Shown here piece by piece: positions 42,780-51,189 of a stretch of DNA of 64,000 bases. The first letter of the stretch is position 1, and each line of letters opens with the position of its first letter. Source of the stretch: Sphingomonas sp. BT-65. GTDB lineage: Bacteria; Pseudomonadota; Alphaproteobacteria; Sphingomonadales; Sphingomonadaceae. The notes under the pieces are model-generated. The model was not told the origin of the DNA and did not search any database. It saw only the letters and a program-made list of their open reading frames with translations. The DNA is taken from positions 2,542,001-2,606,000 of the forward strand of contig NZ_JAPCIA010000001.1 of NCBI RefSeq assembly GCF_026107375.2, read 5' to 3'. The translations under genes and the position numbers were made by a program.

Positions 42780-44026
42780 TCGGGCACGCGCTCGGCGCCC
42801 ATGATGGTTTCGGGCTGGATGCGGTCCGCGACCACCGCGAACTTGTCGCCCGACACCAGCACCTCGGGCACCAATGCCCGGCTGTTATAGGTCGAGGCCA
42901 TGGTCGCGCCATAGGCGCCTGCGGTGCGGAACACCGCGAGGTCGCCCGAGCGCACGACGTCGATCTCACGCCCCATCGCGAAGGTGTCGCCGGTCTCGCA
43001 CACCGGCCCGGCGATATTGGCGAGGAACTTCTCGCCGGTCGGCTCGACCGCCTCGAACTCGTGATAGGCCTCGTAGAGCGCGGGGCGGGCAAGGTCGTTC
43101 ATCGCCGCGTCGACGATGACATAGGGATTGCCCGCGGCGGGCTTGACCCAGATCACCTCGGTCACCAGCACCCCGGCATTGCCGCAGATGAAGCGGCCCG
43201 GTTCGAACATCAACGTGACGTCCCAGCCCTGCGTCACCCGCTTGACCATTGCGCCGAATTCCTCGGCCGAGGAGACGGTCTCGCCCGGGCGATAGGGCAC
43301 GCCGAGCCCGCCGCCGAGATCGACATGGGTGATGCTGTGTCCGGCGGCGCGGAGCTGTTCGACCAGCTCGCCGACGCGCTTGTACGCGGCCTCGAGCGGC
43401 GCGAGCTCCTTCAATTGGCTGCCGATGTGGATCGCGACCCCCCGCAGGTCGAGGCCCGGCCGGCCGGCGAGGCGGCCGAAGATCTCGGCGGCGCGGTCGA
43501 TCGCCACGCCGAACTTGTTCTCGGCCTTGCCGGTCGAGATCTTGGCGTGGGTGCCGGCGTCGACATCGGGGTTCACGCGCAGCACCGCGGGGGCGGTCTT
43601 GCCCTGGGCATGCGCCAAGTCGGCGAGCACTTCACCCTCCTCCTCGAGCTCGAGGTTGAACTGGCCGATCCCCTCGTCGAGGCCGAGCTGCAGCTCCGCG
43701 CGGGTCTTGCCGACGCCGGAGAAGACGATGTCCTCGGCCTTCATCCCCGCAGCCAGCGCGCGCTTGAGTTCGCCGCCCGAGACGACGTCGGCGCCATAGC
43801 CCTGCTTCGCCAGCACGCCGAGCACGGCGAGGTTGGGGTTGGCCTTGATCGCGAAGGCGATGTGGACGCTGGGCAGATCGGCCAGCGCGTCCTTGAGCAC
43901 CCGGGCGTGGCGCTCGAGCGTCGCGGTCGAATAGACATAGACGGGCGTGCCGACGTCCGCGGCGATTTGCGGGATGGCGACGTGCTCGGCGTGGAGCACG
44001 CCGTTCTTGCGGTTGAAATGATCCAT
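42767..44026 (-). CDS. lysA: diaminopimelate decarboxylase
   Basis: LysA converts meso-diaminopimelate to lysine, the last step of lysine synthesis, using pyridoxal phosphate. The 419-residue product has the PLP lysine Lys61 in IAFAIKANPN, the HVDLGGGLGVPY phosphate-binding region, and EPGRFICGNAGVLVTEV. The CETGDTFAMGR motif contributes to the active site of the partner subunit. It lies between the lptM-like gene and siroheme synthase in one minus-strand run. Confidence 0.96.
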   Translation of the reverse strand: MDHFNRKNGVLHAEHVAIPQIAADVGTPVYVYSTATLERHARVLKDALADLPSVHIAFAIKANPNLAVLGVLAKQGYGADVVSGGELKRALAAGMKAEDIVFSGVGKTRAELQLGLDEGIGQFNLELEEEGEVLADLAHAQGKTAPAVLRVNPDVDAGTHAKISTGKAENKFGVAIDRAAEIFGRLAGRPGLDLRGVAIHIGSQLKELAPLEAAYKRVGELVEQLRAAGHSITHVDLGGGLGVPYRPGETVSSAEEFGAMVKRVTQGWDVTLMFEPGRFICGNAGVLVTEVIWVKPAAGNPYVIVDAAMNDLARPALYEAYHEFEAVEPTGEKFLANIAGPVCETGDTFAMGREIDVVRSGDLAVFRTAGAYGATMASTYNSRALVPEVLVSGDKFAVVADRIQPETIMGAERVPEWVR

Positions 44027-44041
44027 GTGAATTGAGACTTT

Positions 44042-44278
44042 TCAGTTCTGCGGCGGCAGTTCGAATTCGTCGCCGCGGCGTTCCTCGGAGCTGCGCAGCA
44101 CTTCGTCGCTGCGCGTGGGGCGAGTCTGGGGCGGCGCCTGCATCAAATCAGCCGGCGTCGGTGTGGCCACCGCCCCATAGGGTTTGGTCGGCAGCGATCC
44201 CCCGGTGGCCGGTTTCAGGTCGCCCTTGTTGCCGCAAGCAGCCAACAGAAGCGCCGTGAATACCACCAAGGTTCGCAT
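44042..44278 (-). CDS. lptM: LptM-like small lipoprotein
   Basis: The 78-residue protein starts MRTLVVFTALLLAACGNKGDLKP. A lipobox (LLAAC) is followed by the Gly-Asn-Lys-Gly-Asp-Leu pattern shared with YifL/LptM, the small lipoprotein that promotes disulfide maturation of the LPS transport porin LptD. The ATG at 44278 has AGGAG 7 bases upstream. An overlapping GTG at 44284 is possible but too close to that site. The rest is Pro/Gln/Arg-rich. The place between argH and lysA is conserved in many alphaproteobacteria, to my knowledge. Confidence 0.8.
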   Translation of the reverse strand: MRTLVVFTALLLAACGNKGDLKPATGGSLPTKPYGAVATPTPADLMQAPPQTRPTRSDEVLRSSEERRGDEFELPPQN

Positions 44279-44280
44279 TC

Positions 44281-45651
44281 TCACTCTCCTCTTGCGGCAC
44301 GCGCCGCCGCAATTGCCTCACGCACCCGCACCGGGGCAGTCCCGCCGAAGCTCGTCCGGCTCGCCACCGACGCGTCGACGCTGAGCACGCCAAACGCACG
44401 CTCGTCGATACGCTGGTCGATCGCCTGCAAATCCGCAAGCTCGAGCTGGTCGAGCCGCACGCCCTTGGCCTCCGCCGCGGCGACCGCGCGGCCAGTGATA
44501 TGATGCGCCTCGCGGAACGGAATGCCGCCCTCGCGCACCAGCCAGTCGGCGAGGTCGGTGGCGGTCGCGAAGCCGCTCTCCGCCAGCCCGCGCATCCGGT
44601 CGGTGCGGAACTGCGCGCTCTCGACCATCCCGGTCATCGCCGCGATCGACAGCGCGAGCAGGTCGTGCGCCTCGAACACCGGCGGCTTGTCGTCCTGCAT
44701 GTCCTTCGAATAGGCGAGGGGCAGGCCCTTCATCGTGATCATCAGCGCCGTGAGGCAGCCGACGATCCGGCCGCTATGTCCGCGCACCAGCTCGGCGGCG
44801 TCGGGGTTGCGCTTCTGCGGCATGATCGAGCTGCCGGTCGACCATTGATCGGAGAGCTTGACGAAGCCGAAGGGCTGGCTCGCCCAGATCACGAATTCCT
44901 CGGCAAGGCGGCTGAGGTGCAGGCTGCACTGCGCGGCCGCCATCAGATAATCGAGTGCGAAATCCCGGTCGCTGACGGCGTCGAGCGAGTTGCGCGTCGG
45001 CCCGTCGAAGCCGAGCGCGGCCGCGGTCGCCTTGCGGTCGAGCGGGAAGCCGGTGCCGGCCAGCGCTGCCGATCCCAGCGGGCAGAGATTGCCGCGCGCA
45101 CGGGCGTCCGAGAAGCGCGAGACGTCGCGGCCGATCATCTCGAAATAGGCCATGAGGTGATGACCCAAGGTCACCGGCTGCGCGCTCTGGAGATGGGTGA
45201 AGCCGGGCATCACGCTGTCGGCATGTTCCTCGGCGCGGGCGAGCAATGCCTCCTGCAGCGCGCCGAGCGCGGCGAGCACCTGGTCCGTGGCGTCGCGCAC
45301 CCACAGGCGGAAGTCGGTCGCGACCTGATCGTTGCGGCTGCGCGCGGTGTGGAGGCGTCCGGCGACCGGCCCGATCTTCCCGGCCAGCCGCGCCTCGGTC
45401 AGCATGTGGATGTCCTCGAGCGCGAGGTCCTCGGGCACCCCTTCGCGTTCGTAGTCGGCGGCGACCGCGTCGAGCCCGGCGGAGATCGCCGCGGCATCCT
45501 CGGCGCCGACGATGCCCTGCTTGCCCAGCATCGCGACGTGCGCCTTCGATCCTGCGATGTCCTGCCGCCACATGCGCTTGTCGAACGGGATGGAAGCGTT
45601 AATCTCGCGCATCACCGACGACGGGCCTTCGGCGAAGCGCCCGCCCCACAT
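44281..45651 (-). CDS. argH: argininosuccinate lyase
   Basis: ArgH splits argininosuccinate into arginine and fumarate. The ATG at 45651 ([18 protein letters not shown]) gives 456 residues, the normal length. A longer reading frame would extend into the divergent tlpA. Family motifs are [31 protein letters not shown] and the fumarase/lyase signature [12 protein letters not shown] (273-284). Its stop overlaps the region of the lptM start. It shares only 16 bases with the divergent tlpA, so each promoter must lie within the other gene's 5' end. Confidence 0.95.
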   Translation of the reverse strand: MWGGRFAEGPSSVMREINASIPFDKRMWRQDIAGSKAHVAMLGKQGIVGAEDAAAISAGLDAVAADYEREGVPEDLALEDIHMLTEARLAGKIGPVAGRLHTARSRNDQVATDFRLWVRDATDQVLAALGALQEALLARAEEHADSVMPGFTHLQSAQPVTLGHHLMAYFEMIGRDVSRFSDARARGNLCPLGSAALAGTGFPLDRKATAAALGFDGPTRNSLDAVSDRDFALDYLMAAAQCSLHLSRLAEEFVIWASQPFGFVKLSDQWSTGSSIMPQKRNPDAAELVRGHSGRIVGCLTALMITMKGLPLAYSKDMQDDKPPVFEAHDLLALSIAAMTGMVESAQFRTDRMRGLAESGFATATDLADWLVREGGIPFREAHHITGRAVAAAEAKGVRLDQLELADLQAIDQRIDERAFGVLSVDASVASRTSFGGTAPVRVREAIAAARAARGE

Positions 45652-45667
45652 CGAATTGGAGCCTGTC

Positions 45668-46273
45668 TTGCGCTCGACGATCGCGCTTCTCCCTGTCCTT
45701 ACGGCCCTGACCCTTGGAATTGCCGGCTGCGATAAGCCGAAGGAGCCGGGCGAGCAAGCAAACGCCGCTGTTGCGGGCGAAAGCACTGCTGCACCCGCGA
45801 ACAAGGCCGCGGCGGGCGGCGATGTCGAGCGGATCGGCACGATCGACCGCAGCCACAAGGGCGAGGCCGCGCCGGCGCTGGCGTTCCAGGCGCCGGACGG
45901 CAAGCCCGCGACGCTCGCCGCGTTCAAGGGCAAGCCGCTGCTGCTCAACCTGTGGGCGACCTGGTGCGCGCCGTGCGTGCGCGAGATGCCGGCGCTCGAC
46001 CGGCTGGCGCAGCGCGAAGGCGACAGGATTCGGGTGCTGACGGTGAGCCAGGACCTCGAAGGCGCGGCGAAGGTGACGCCCTATTTCGCGAAGGCGGGAT
46101 TCAAGGCGCTCCAGCCTTATCTCGATCCCGATGTCGGCCTGTCGACGCATTACGGCGTCAACCTGCCGACCACCGTGTTCTATGACGCGCAGGGCCGCGA
46201 GGTGTGGCGCGTTGCGGGCGACATGGACTGGGACGGCGACACGGCGAAGGCGTGGCTGGCCGAGGCGGGGTGA
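45668..46273 (+). CDS. TlpA-like thiol-disulfide oxidoreductase, lipoprotein
   Basis: The TTG at 45668 is the best start. GGAG lies 6 bases upstream, and it gives a perfect lipoprotein signal, [21 protein letters not shown], with the lipid-modified Cys at residue 21. Any ATG further upstream would lie inside argH. The 201-residue product has an Ala-rich linker and a thioredoxin fold with WATWCAPC (CAPC at 100-103) and [19 protein letters not shown]. It likely reduces disulfides in the periplasm, for example for cytochrome c maturation. Confidence 0.88.
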   Translation: MRSTIALLPVLTALTLGIAGCDKPKEPGEQANAAVAGESTAAPANKAAAGGDVERIGTIDRSHKGEAAPALAFQAPDGKPATLAAFKGKPLLLNLWATWCAPCVREMPALDRLAQREGDRIRVLTVSQDLEGAAKVTPYFAKAGFKALQPYLDPDVGLSTHYGVNLPTTVFYDAQGREVWRVAGDMDWDGDTAKAWLAEAG

Positions 46274-46424
46274 GGGTTCGGCCAGTGCGGTGAAGTTGAC
46301 CAAGTTACGCGTAGCGCGGTTCATTCTGTCAACTTGGTCGCCTTTGTCGGGTGGCGCCTTTAGCGGGTGCGGATCGACGAAATCAAAGAGCGGCCGGCAT
46401 GCGGCCTGTCGATGGAAGCAAACG

Positions 46425-46442
46425 AAATCCAACATTGCAAGC
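46425..46442. repeat. dispersed 18-base repeat, copy 2
   Basis: The sequence is identical to 4843-4860 over 18 bases. It lies in the 271-base gap between tlpA and the tetR-like gene. No gene in the gap is supported. The left flank resembles copy 1 but lacks a second GAAC, so the LexA-type box is not present here. Confidence 0.55.
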
Positions 46443-46479
46443 GGGGCGGCTATTGGGTGGAAAGCCGACGGTCGGGCTT

Positions 46480-46512
46480 TCTAGCCCTCTCCGCAAGCGG
46501 GAGAGGGCTAGA
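46480..46512. repeat. 15-bp hairpin between convergent genes
   Basis: TCTAGCCCTCTCCGC-AA-GCGGGAGAGGGCTAGA pairs over 15 bp with one bulged G. It lies between the tlpA-like gene and the convergent tetR-like gene. There is no T-run on either side, so it is not a classic intrinsic terminator. It may still end transcripts or be part of a repeat family. Confidence 0.5.
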
Positions 46513-46544
46513 AGCAACGTCCGCAATTGGGGCGAAAGCCGCTG

Positions 46545-47177
46545 CTACCTCGCCCCCAGCCCCCGCGCCAGCATCTCGGCGACCGTATCCGCCACGTCCG
46601 CAGCCTCGCGGTCCTCGTTCCACACGCCGTAGCGCAGCCCCAGGAACACGTTCATCCCCATGATCGCCCAGGCATGGACCTCGGACACGTCGGCGCGCAG
46701 CTCGCCGCGGTCGGCGGCGGCGCGCAGGCGCTTCTCGATGCGCTCGGCGGTAGTGGCGTAGTGAAGGCGGAAGCTCTCGGGGTCGACGAACTCGGCCTCG
46801 TCGATGATGCGGTAGATCTCCTTGTGCTTTCGCACGAAGCCGATGAAGGTTTCGAGACCGGCGCGCTCGGCGGCGATCTGTTCGGGCGCGGCGCGGATCG
46901 CGGGGGCGACATGCTCGCGCACCTGCTCGCTCATGTCGCGGACCAGCGCGCGGAACACCGCGTCCTTCGAATCGAAATAGGTGTAGAAGCTGCCCAGCGC
47001 GACGCCGGCGCGGCGCGTGATCCCGCTGATCGAGCCGTCGTGGAAGCCCTTCTCGCCGAACTCGACGGCCGCAGCGTCGAGGATCGCGCGCAGCGTGCGG
47101 CGGCCGCGCGCGGTGCGCGGCTCCTTGCCCTCGCTCGCCGCGCCCTCGCTCTTCGCCACTGTGACTGTGGCCGCCAT
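46545..47177 (-). CDS. TetR-family transcriptional regulator
   Basis: The 210-residue product has an N-terminal helix-turn-helix: RRTLRAILDAAAVEFGEKGFHDGSISGITRRAGVALGSFYTYF. A helical ligand-binding C-terminal part follows. The start at 47177 follows GGAGGAA on the minus strand. It is divergent from a TonB-dependent receptor gene, with an inverted repeat in between that I take as its operator. A repressor of the receptor and perhaps of the MFS gene is the likely role. The ligand is unknown. Confidence 0.88.
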   Translation of the reverse strand: MAATVTVAKSEGAASEGKEPRTARGRRTLRAILDAAAVEFGEKGFHDGSISGITRRAGVALGSFYTYFDSKDAVFRALVRDMSEQVREHVAPAIRAAPEQIAAERAGLETFIGFVRKHKEIYRIIDEAEFVDPESFRLHYATTAERIEKRLRAAADRGELRADVSEVHAWAIMGMNVFLGLRYGVWNEDREAADVADTVAEMLARGLGAR

Positions 47178-47221
47178 GCCACGTTCCTCCGCCACTTGCG
47201 CCTCTCCCTGAATCCGGAAGT

Positions 47222-47242
47222 TGAAACCCGGTTCAGGTTTCA
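47222..47242. promoter_or_regulatory. candidate operator, inverted repeat
   Basis: TGAAACC-CGGTTCA-GGTTTCA has perfect 7-base arms around a 7-base spacer. It lies in the 133-base gap between the TetR-family gene and the divergent receptor gene, in the place expected for a TetR operator. A GAACC/GGTTC pair within it may extend the symmetry. Confidence 0.5.
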
Positions 47243-47310
47243 CTATAGCGTCCTCCAACGTCTTACAAGCCGGGGCTTCATCCGGCTGTCATCTGGGGAG
47301 GAAAGCTTCG

Positions 47311-49656
47311 ATGCTACGCCTGATTCCGTCTGTCCGCACGATCCTGAATGCAGGTGCCGCGCTCGGCGCGCTGACCGCGATGCCCGCGCTCGCACAGGAC
47401 GCGCCGGCGGATGCCACGACTGCCGAGGAAGAGGCCGCGCCGGGCGAGATCGTCGTCACCGCGCGCCGCCGTGAGGAAAGCCTGCTCGACGTGCCGATCG
47501 CGGTGACCGCCTATAGTGGTGCGCAGCTCGAGGCGGCGGGCGCGATCGACGTGACCGACATCGCCGCGACCACCCCCAACGTCACGCTCGAAGTCTCGCG
47601 CGGCACCAACAACACGCTCTCCGCCTTCATCCGCGGCGTCGGCCAGCAGGATCCGGTCGCGGGCTTCGAGGCGGGCGTCGGCATCTATCTCGACGACGTG
47701 TATCTCAACCGTCCGCAGGCGGCGGTGATGGACATCTACGACGTCGAGCGGATCGAGGTGCTGCGCGGGCCGCAGGGCACGCTCTATGGCCGCAACACGA
47801 TCGGCGGCGCGGTGAAGTACGTCACCAAGCGGTTGGGCGACACCCCCACGCTCAAGCTGCGCGGCACGTATGGGAGCTACGACCAGGCCGATGGCGTGAT
47901 CAGCGGCAGCCTGCCGATCGGCGACGGCACGGTGCGCATCGGCGCGGCGGCGGCGCGGCTGTCGCGCGGCGGGTTCGGCACCAACCTCACCACGGGCCTC
48001 GAGAACTACAACAAGGACATCTGGGCGGCGCGCGGGACGATCGAGATCGTGCCCAGCGACGAGGCGTTCGTGCGCATCACCGGCGACTATACCAAGGACA
48101 AGAGCAACCCGCGCGGCGGCCACCGCCTGATCCCGTCGCTCGCCACGGGCGCGCCGGTGCTCGGCAACGTCTATGACAGCCGCGGCGGCCTCGTCGCGCC
48201 GACGCAGGACGTCGAGGCATGGGGCTTCTCGGGCCTGCTCGAATTCCGCCCGGCCGAGTGGCTCACCTTCCGCGCGATCACCGGCTATCGCAAGGATGAC
48301 AGCTCGACTCCGATCGACTTCGACGCGCTGCCTGCGGTCGATGTCGACGTGCCCGCCTTCTACAATAACGAGCAGCTCAGCCAGGAAATCCAGTTCCTGA
48401 TCGATACGGGCAACTTCAACGGTCTGATCGGTGGCTATTGGCTCGACGCCAAGGCCCGCACCGTGTTCGACGTGCGCACGCCGGGCACGGTCACCGCGCT
48501 GACCTATGGCGAGGTCGAGACCAAGACCGGGGCGATCTTCGGCGACTTCACCTATGACATCGGGATGTTCAGCCTGTCGGTCGGCGGCCGCTACACCTGG
48601 GACCGCCGCGAATCGATCGTCCAGCGCAACGTCTATCTCGGGTCATCGCCCTTCTTCGGGGGCACTACCGCGCCGATCCTCCGCCAGACCAATTTCCGCG
48701 GCAAGGCGGACTTTTCAAAGTTCACCCCGCGCGCCTCGATCAGCTTCAAGCCGACCGAGGACCACACGATCTACGCCTCCTATTCGAAGGGCTTCAAAGG
48801 CGGCGGCTTCGATCCGCGCGGCGTCGGCATCTCGGCGCCCGACCTCAACGGCAACGGCGTGGGCGGCCTGGGCGGCGACCAGGACGACATCTACAACTTC
48901 CTCTCGTTCGAGCCCGAGACGGTCGACAGCTATGAGCTGGGCTGGAAGGCGTCGCTGTTCGACCGCCGCCTGACCTTCGCCTTCGCCGGCTTCTATGCCG
49001 AGTACAAGGATGTGCAGGTGCCCGGATCGGTCGGCGTCACCGTCGGCGGGATCACCACCTTCGCCGGGATCACCACCAACGCCGGCAAGGCCGAGTTCAA
49101 GGGGCTGGAGTTCGAGGGCAACCTGGTCGCGGCGCGCGATTTCGGCACTGCGGGCGGCACGCTCAACCTCGGCTGGACGCTCGGCTATCTCGACGCCAAG
49201 TACAAGCAGTTCATCGACGCGCGCGGCATCGACGTGGCGGACCGCCGCGCGATCCAGAACACGCCTGACTGGACCGCCTCGGGCACCATCGCCTACACCG
49301 CGCCGGTCGGCGACGGTTCGGTCAACTTCAACACCACGCTTTCCTATCGCGGCGACAGCCAGCAGTTCGAGCTCCAGACGCCGGGCCTCGACCAGCCGGG
49401 CTATGCGCTGTGGGACGCGAATCTGGTGTGGGACATCAACGACACCTTCTCGATCGGCGTCCACGGCCGCAACCTGACCGACAAGCGCTACATCGTCGCG
49501 GGCTACAACTTCCTGCGCCAGAACCTCGACACCGGCCAGTTCATCCTGGCAAACGGCCAGCCGGGGATCAGCTCGACGCTGGGCGCGGAAGGGGTGCTCA
49601 CCGCCTATTACGGCAACCCGCGCCAGGTGTTCGTCAGCGGCACGGTCAAGTTCTGA
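47311..49656 (+). CDS. TonB-dependent receptor
   Basis: I chose the ATG at 47311, which has GGGGAGGAAAG upstream and gives a signal peptide MLRLIPSVRTILNAGAALGALTAMPALA. The 781-residue product then has the plug (GEIVVTARRREESLLDVPIAV, VERIEVLRGPQGTLYGRNTIGG) and a beta-barrel ending FVSGTVKF with a terminal Phe. Plug features are like those of receptors for plant-derived or aromatic substrates in sphingomonads, but the substrate cannot be told. It is divergent from a TetR-like regulator and followed by an MFS transporter. A terminator lies between them. Confidence 0.92.
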   Translation: MLRLIPSVRTILNAGAALGALTAMPALAQDAPADATTAEEEAAPGEIVVTARRREESLLDVPIAVTAYSGAQLEAAGAIDVTDIAATTPNVTLEVSRGTNNTLSAFIRGVGQQDPVAGFEAGVGIYLDDVYLNRPQAAVMDIYDVERIEVLRGPQGTLYGRNTIGGAVKYVTKRLGDTPTLKLRGTYGSYDQADGVISGSLPIGDGTVRIGAAAARLSRGGFGTNLTTGLENYNKDIWAARGTIEIVPSDEAFVRITGDYTKDKSNPRGGHRLIPSLATGAPVLGNVYDSRGGLVAPTQDVEAWGFSGLLEFRPAEWLTFRAITGYRKDDSSTPIDFDALPAVDVDVPAFYNNEQLSQEIQFLIDTGNFNGLIGGYWLDAKARTVFDVRTPGTVTALTYGEVETKTGAIFGDFTYDIGMFSLSVGGRYTWDRRESIVQRNVYLGSSPFFGGTTAPILRQTNFRGKADFSKFTPRASISFKPTEDHTIYASYSKGFKGGGFDPRGVGISAPDLNGNGVGGLGGDQDDIYNFLSFEPETVDSYELGWKASLFDRRLTFAFAGFYAEYKDVQVPGSVGVTVGGITTFAGITTNAGKAEFKGLEFEGNLVAARDFGTAGGTLNLGWTLGYLDAKYKQFIDARGIDVADRRAIQNTPDWTASGTIAYTAPVGDGSVNFNTTLSYRGDSQQFELQTPGLDQPGYALWDANLVWDINDTFSIGVHGRNLTDKRYIVAGYNFLRQNLDTGQFILANGQPGISSTLGAEGVLTAYYGNPRQVFVSGTVKF

Positions 49657-49690
49657 TCGCTTTGCAGTCTTGAGTTTGGCAGACTGATCT

Positions 49691-49730
49691 GGCCGGACGC
49701 TCGCAGCGGGCGTCCGGCCAATATATTTTT
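49691..49730 (+). terminator. intrinsic terminator after the receptor gene
   Basis: GGCCGGACGC-9 bases-GCGTCCGGCC is a perfect 10-bp stem followed by AATATATTTTT. It lies between the receptor and the MFS gene, so the MFS gene may be transcribed by read-through or its own promoter. Confidence 0.82.
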
Positions 49731-49746
49731 CGAAGGGGAGGGACGG

Positions 49747-51021
49747 ATGGCACAGAGCGGAGCGCCACAGGCAGGCCATGCGACACCCGGCTATCGCGGC
49801 CTCGTGCTCGCAATGCTGCTGCTGGTCTATACGTTCAATTTCCTCGACCGGCAGATCCTCGGCATCCTCGCCGTCCCGATCAAGGCGGACCTCGGCCTGA
49901 CCGACGCCGAGTTCGGCGCGATCGGCGGCCTCGCCTTCGCACTGCTCTATTCGGTGCTCGGCGTCCCGCTCGCCTATCTCGCCGACCGCACCAGCCGCAG
50001 CGCGGTGATCGCCGGCAGCCTGGCGGTGTGGAGTGCGTTCACCGCGCTGTGCGGAACGGCGACGGGCTATTGGCAGCTGTTCCTCTACCGGCTCGGCGTC
50101 GGCGTCGGCGAGGCGGGCGGCGTCGCGCCATCCTATGCGCTGATCGCCGATTATTTCCCGCCCGAGAAGCGCGCGCGGGCGCTGGCCGTCTACTCGCTCG
50201 GCATCCCGGTGGGGCTGGCCGGCGGCACGCTGCTCGGCGCCTATATCGCCGCGCTGGTCGATTGGCGCACCGCGTTCATCGTGATGGGGATCGCCGGGAT
50301 CGTGCTTGCGCCGATCTTCAAATATCTGGTGCGCGACCTGCCGCGCCCGGCTGCCGCAGCGCAAGCGACGCCGGTGGCACGGGTCTTCCCCATCCTCGCG
50401 AAGAAGCCCGCCTTCTGGCTGATGGCGTTCGCTGCGTCCTTCAGCTCGCTGTGCGGCTACGGCCTCGCGCTGTGGACGCCGTCGATCCTGATGCGCAGCT
50501 TCGGCTTCGGCCTGATCACCACCGGGCAATTCATGGGCTCGGTCCTGCTCATCGGCGGCGTCGCCGGGGTGTTCGCCGGGGGCTGGTTCGCCGACCGGCT
50601 GGGACGCAGCGATCGCGGCTGGTACGCCAGGCTGCCGGCGATCGCCTGGGCGATCACCGTCCCGACCTTCGCGTTCGGTTTCCTCAGCAGCTCGCCGATG
50701 CTCGCCTGGGCGCTGCTGCTGATCCCCAACGCGCTCAACATCCTGTGGCTGGGTCCGGTGACGACCGCGGTGCAGCACCTCGTCCCGCGCGAGATGCGCG
50801 CGACCGCGTCGGCGAGCTTTCTGCTGATCAACAATCTGATCGGCCTCGGCATCGGGCCGCTGCTGATGGGTGCGCTGTCAGATGCGCTCAAGTCGAGCCA
50901 CGGCATCGAATCGCTGCGCTATGCGGCGGTGGCGTGCCTCGCCTTCTACGCGCTCGCCGCGGTGCTGATGCTGTCCGCGGTCAAGCCGCTGCGCCGCGGC
51001 TGGGTCGAGGACGCGGCCTGA
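49747..51021 (+). CDS. MFS transporter (spinster-like)
   Basis: The 424-residue protein has about 12 membrane segments. MFS signature features are FNFLDRQILGILAVPIKADL, PLAYLADRTSRSAVIAGS between the second and third helices, and GVGEAGGVAPSYALIADYF with FPPEKRARALAVYSLG. These are found in the spinster-like subfamily often located by TonB-dependent receptors in sphingomonads. It probably moves a small organic substrate across the inner membrane after uptake by the receptor upstream. The start follows GAGGGACGG. Confidence 0.9.
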   Translation: MAQSGAPQAGHATPGYRGLVLAMLLLVYTFNFLDRQILGILAVPIKADLGLTDAEFGAIGGLAFALLYSVLGVPLAYLADRTSRSAVIAGSLAVWSAFTALCGTATGYWQLFLYRLGVGVGEAGGVAPSYALIADYFPPEKRARALAVYSLGIPVGLAGGTLLGAYIAALVDWRTAFIVMGIAGIVLAPIFKYLVRDLPRPAAAAQATPVARVFPILAKKPAFWLMAFAASFSSLCGYGLALWTPSILMRSFGFGLITTGQFMGSVLLIGGVAGVFAGGWFADRLGRSDRGWYARLPAIAWAITVPTFAFGFLSSSPMLAWALLLIPNALNILWLGPVTTAVQHLVPREMRATASASFLLINNLIGLGIGPLLMGALSDALKSSHGIESLRYAAVACLAFYALAAVLMLSAVKPLRRGWVEDAA

Positions 51022-51189
51022 TCAGCCCGGCCGCCGCATGCCCTTGGTCCGGCTGGTGAGGTGATAGTCGCGGCATAGCGCGCAGCGATAGACGCGCAGG
51101 GTGACCTGCGCGTCGCGCGCCACCTGCATCGCTTCCTGTTCGGTCCGGAACCGCCGCTTGCGCGCGCAGATGCCGGGCCGCGTCTGCAT
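51022..51189 (-). CDS. small Cys-containing protein coupled to prfC
   Basis: This 55-residue protein reads MQTRPGICARKRRFRTEQE at the start and contains VYRCALCRDYHLTSRTKG. One CxxC pair with a following His, and an upstream Cys, suggest a small zinc-ribbon fold. It starts at 51189 with an ATG overlapping the prfC stop (TGATG), so translation is likely coupled. It ends directly next to the convergent MFS gene. Its function is unknown. From memory, related short proteins exist in sphingomonads, but I did not check this. Confidence 0.7.
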   Translation of the reverse strand: MQTRPGICARKRRFRTEQEAMQVARDAQVTLRVYRCALCRDYHLTSRTKGMRRPG

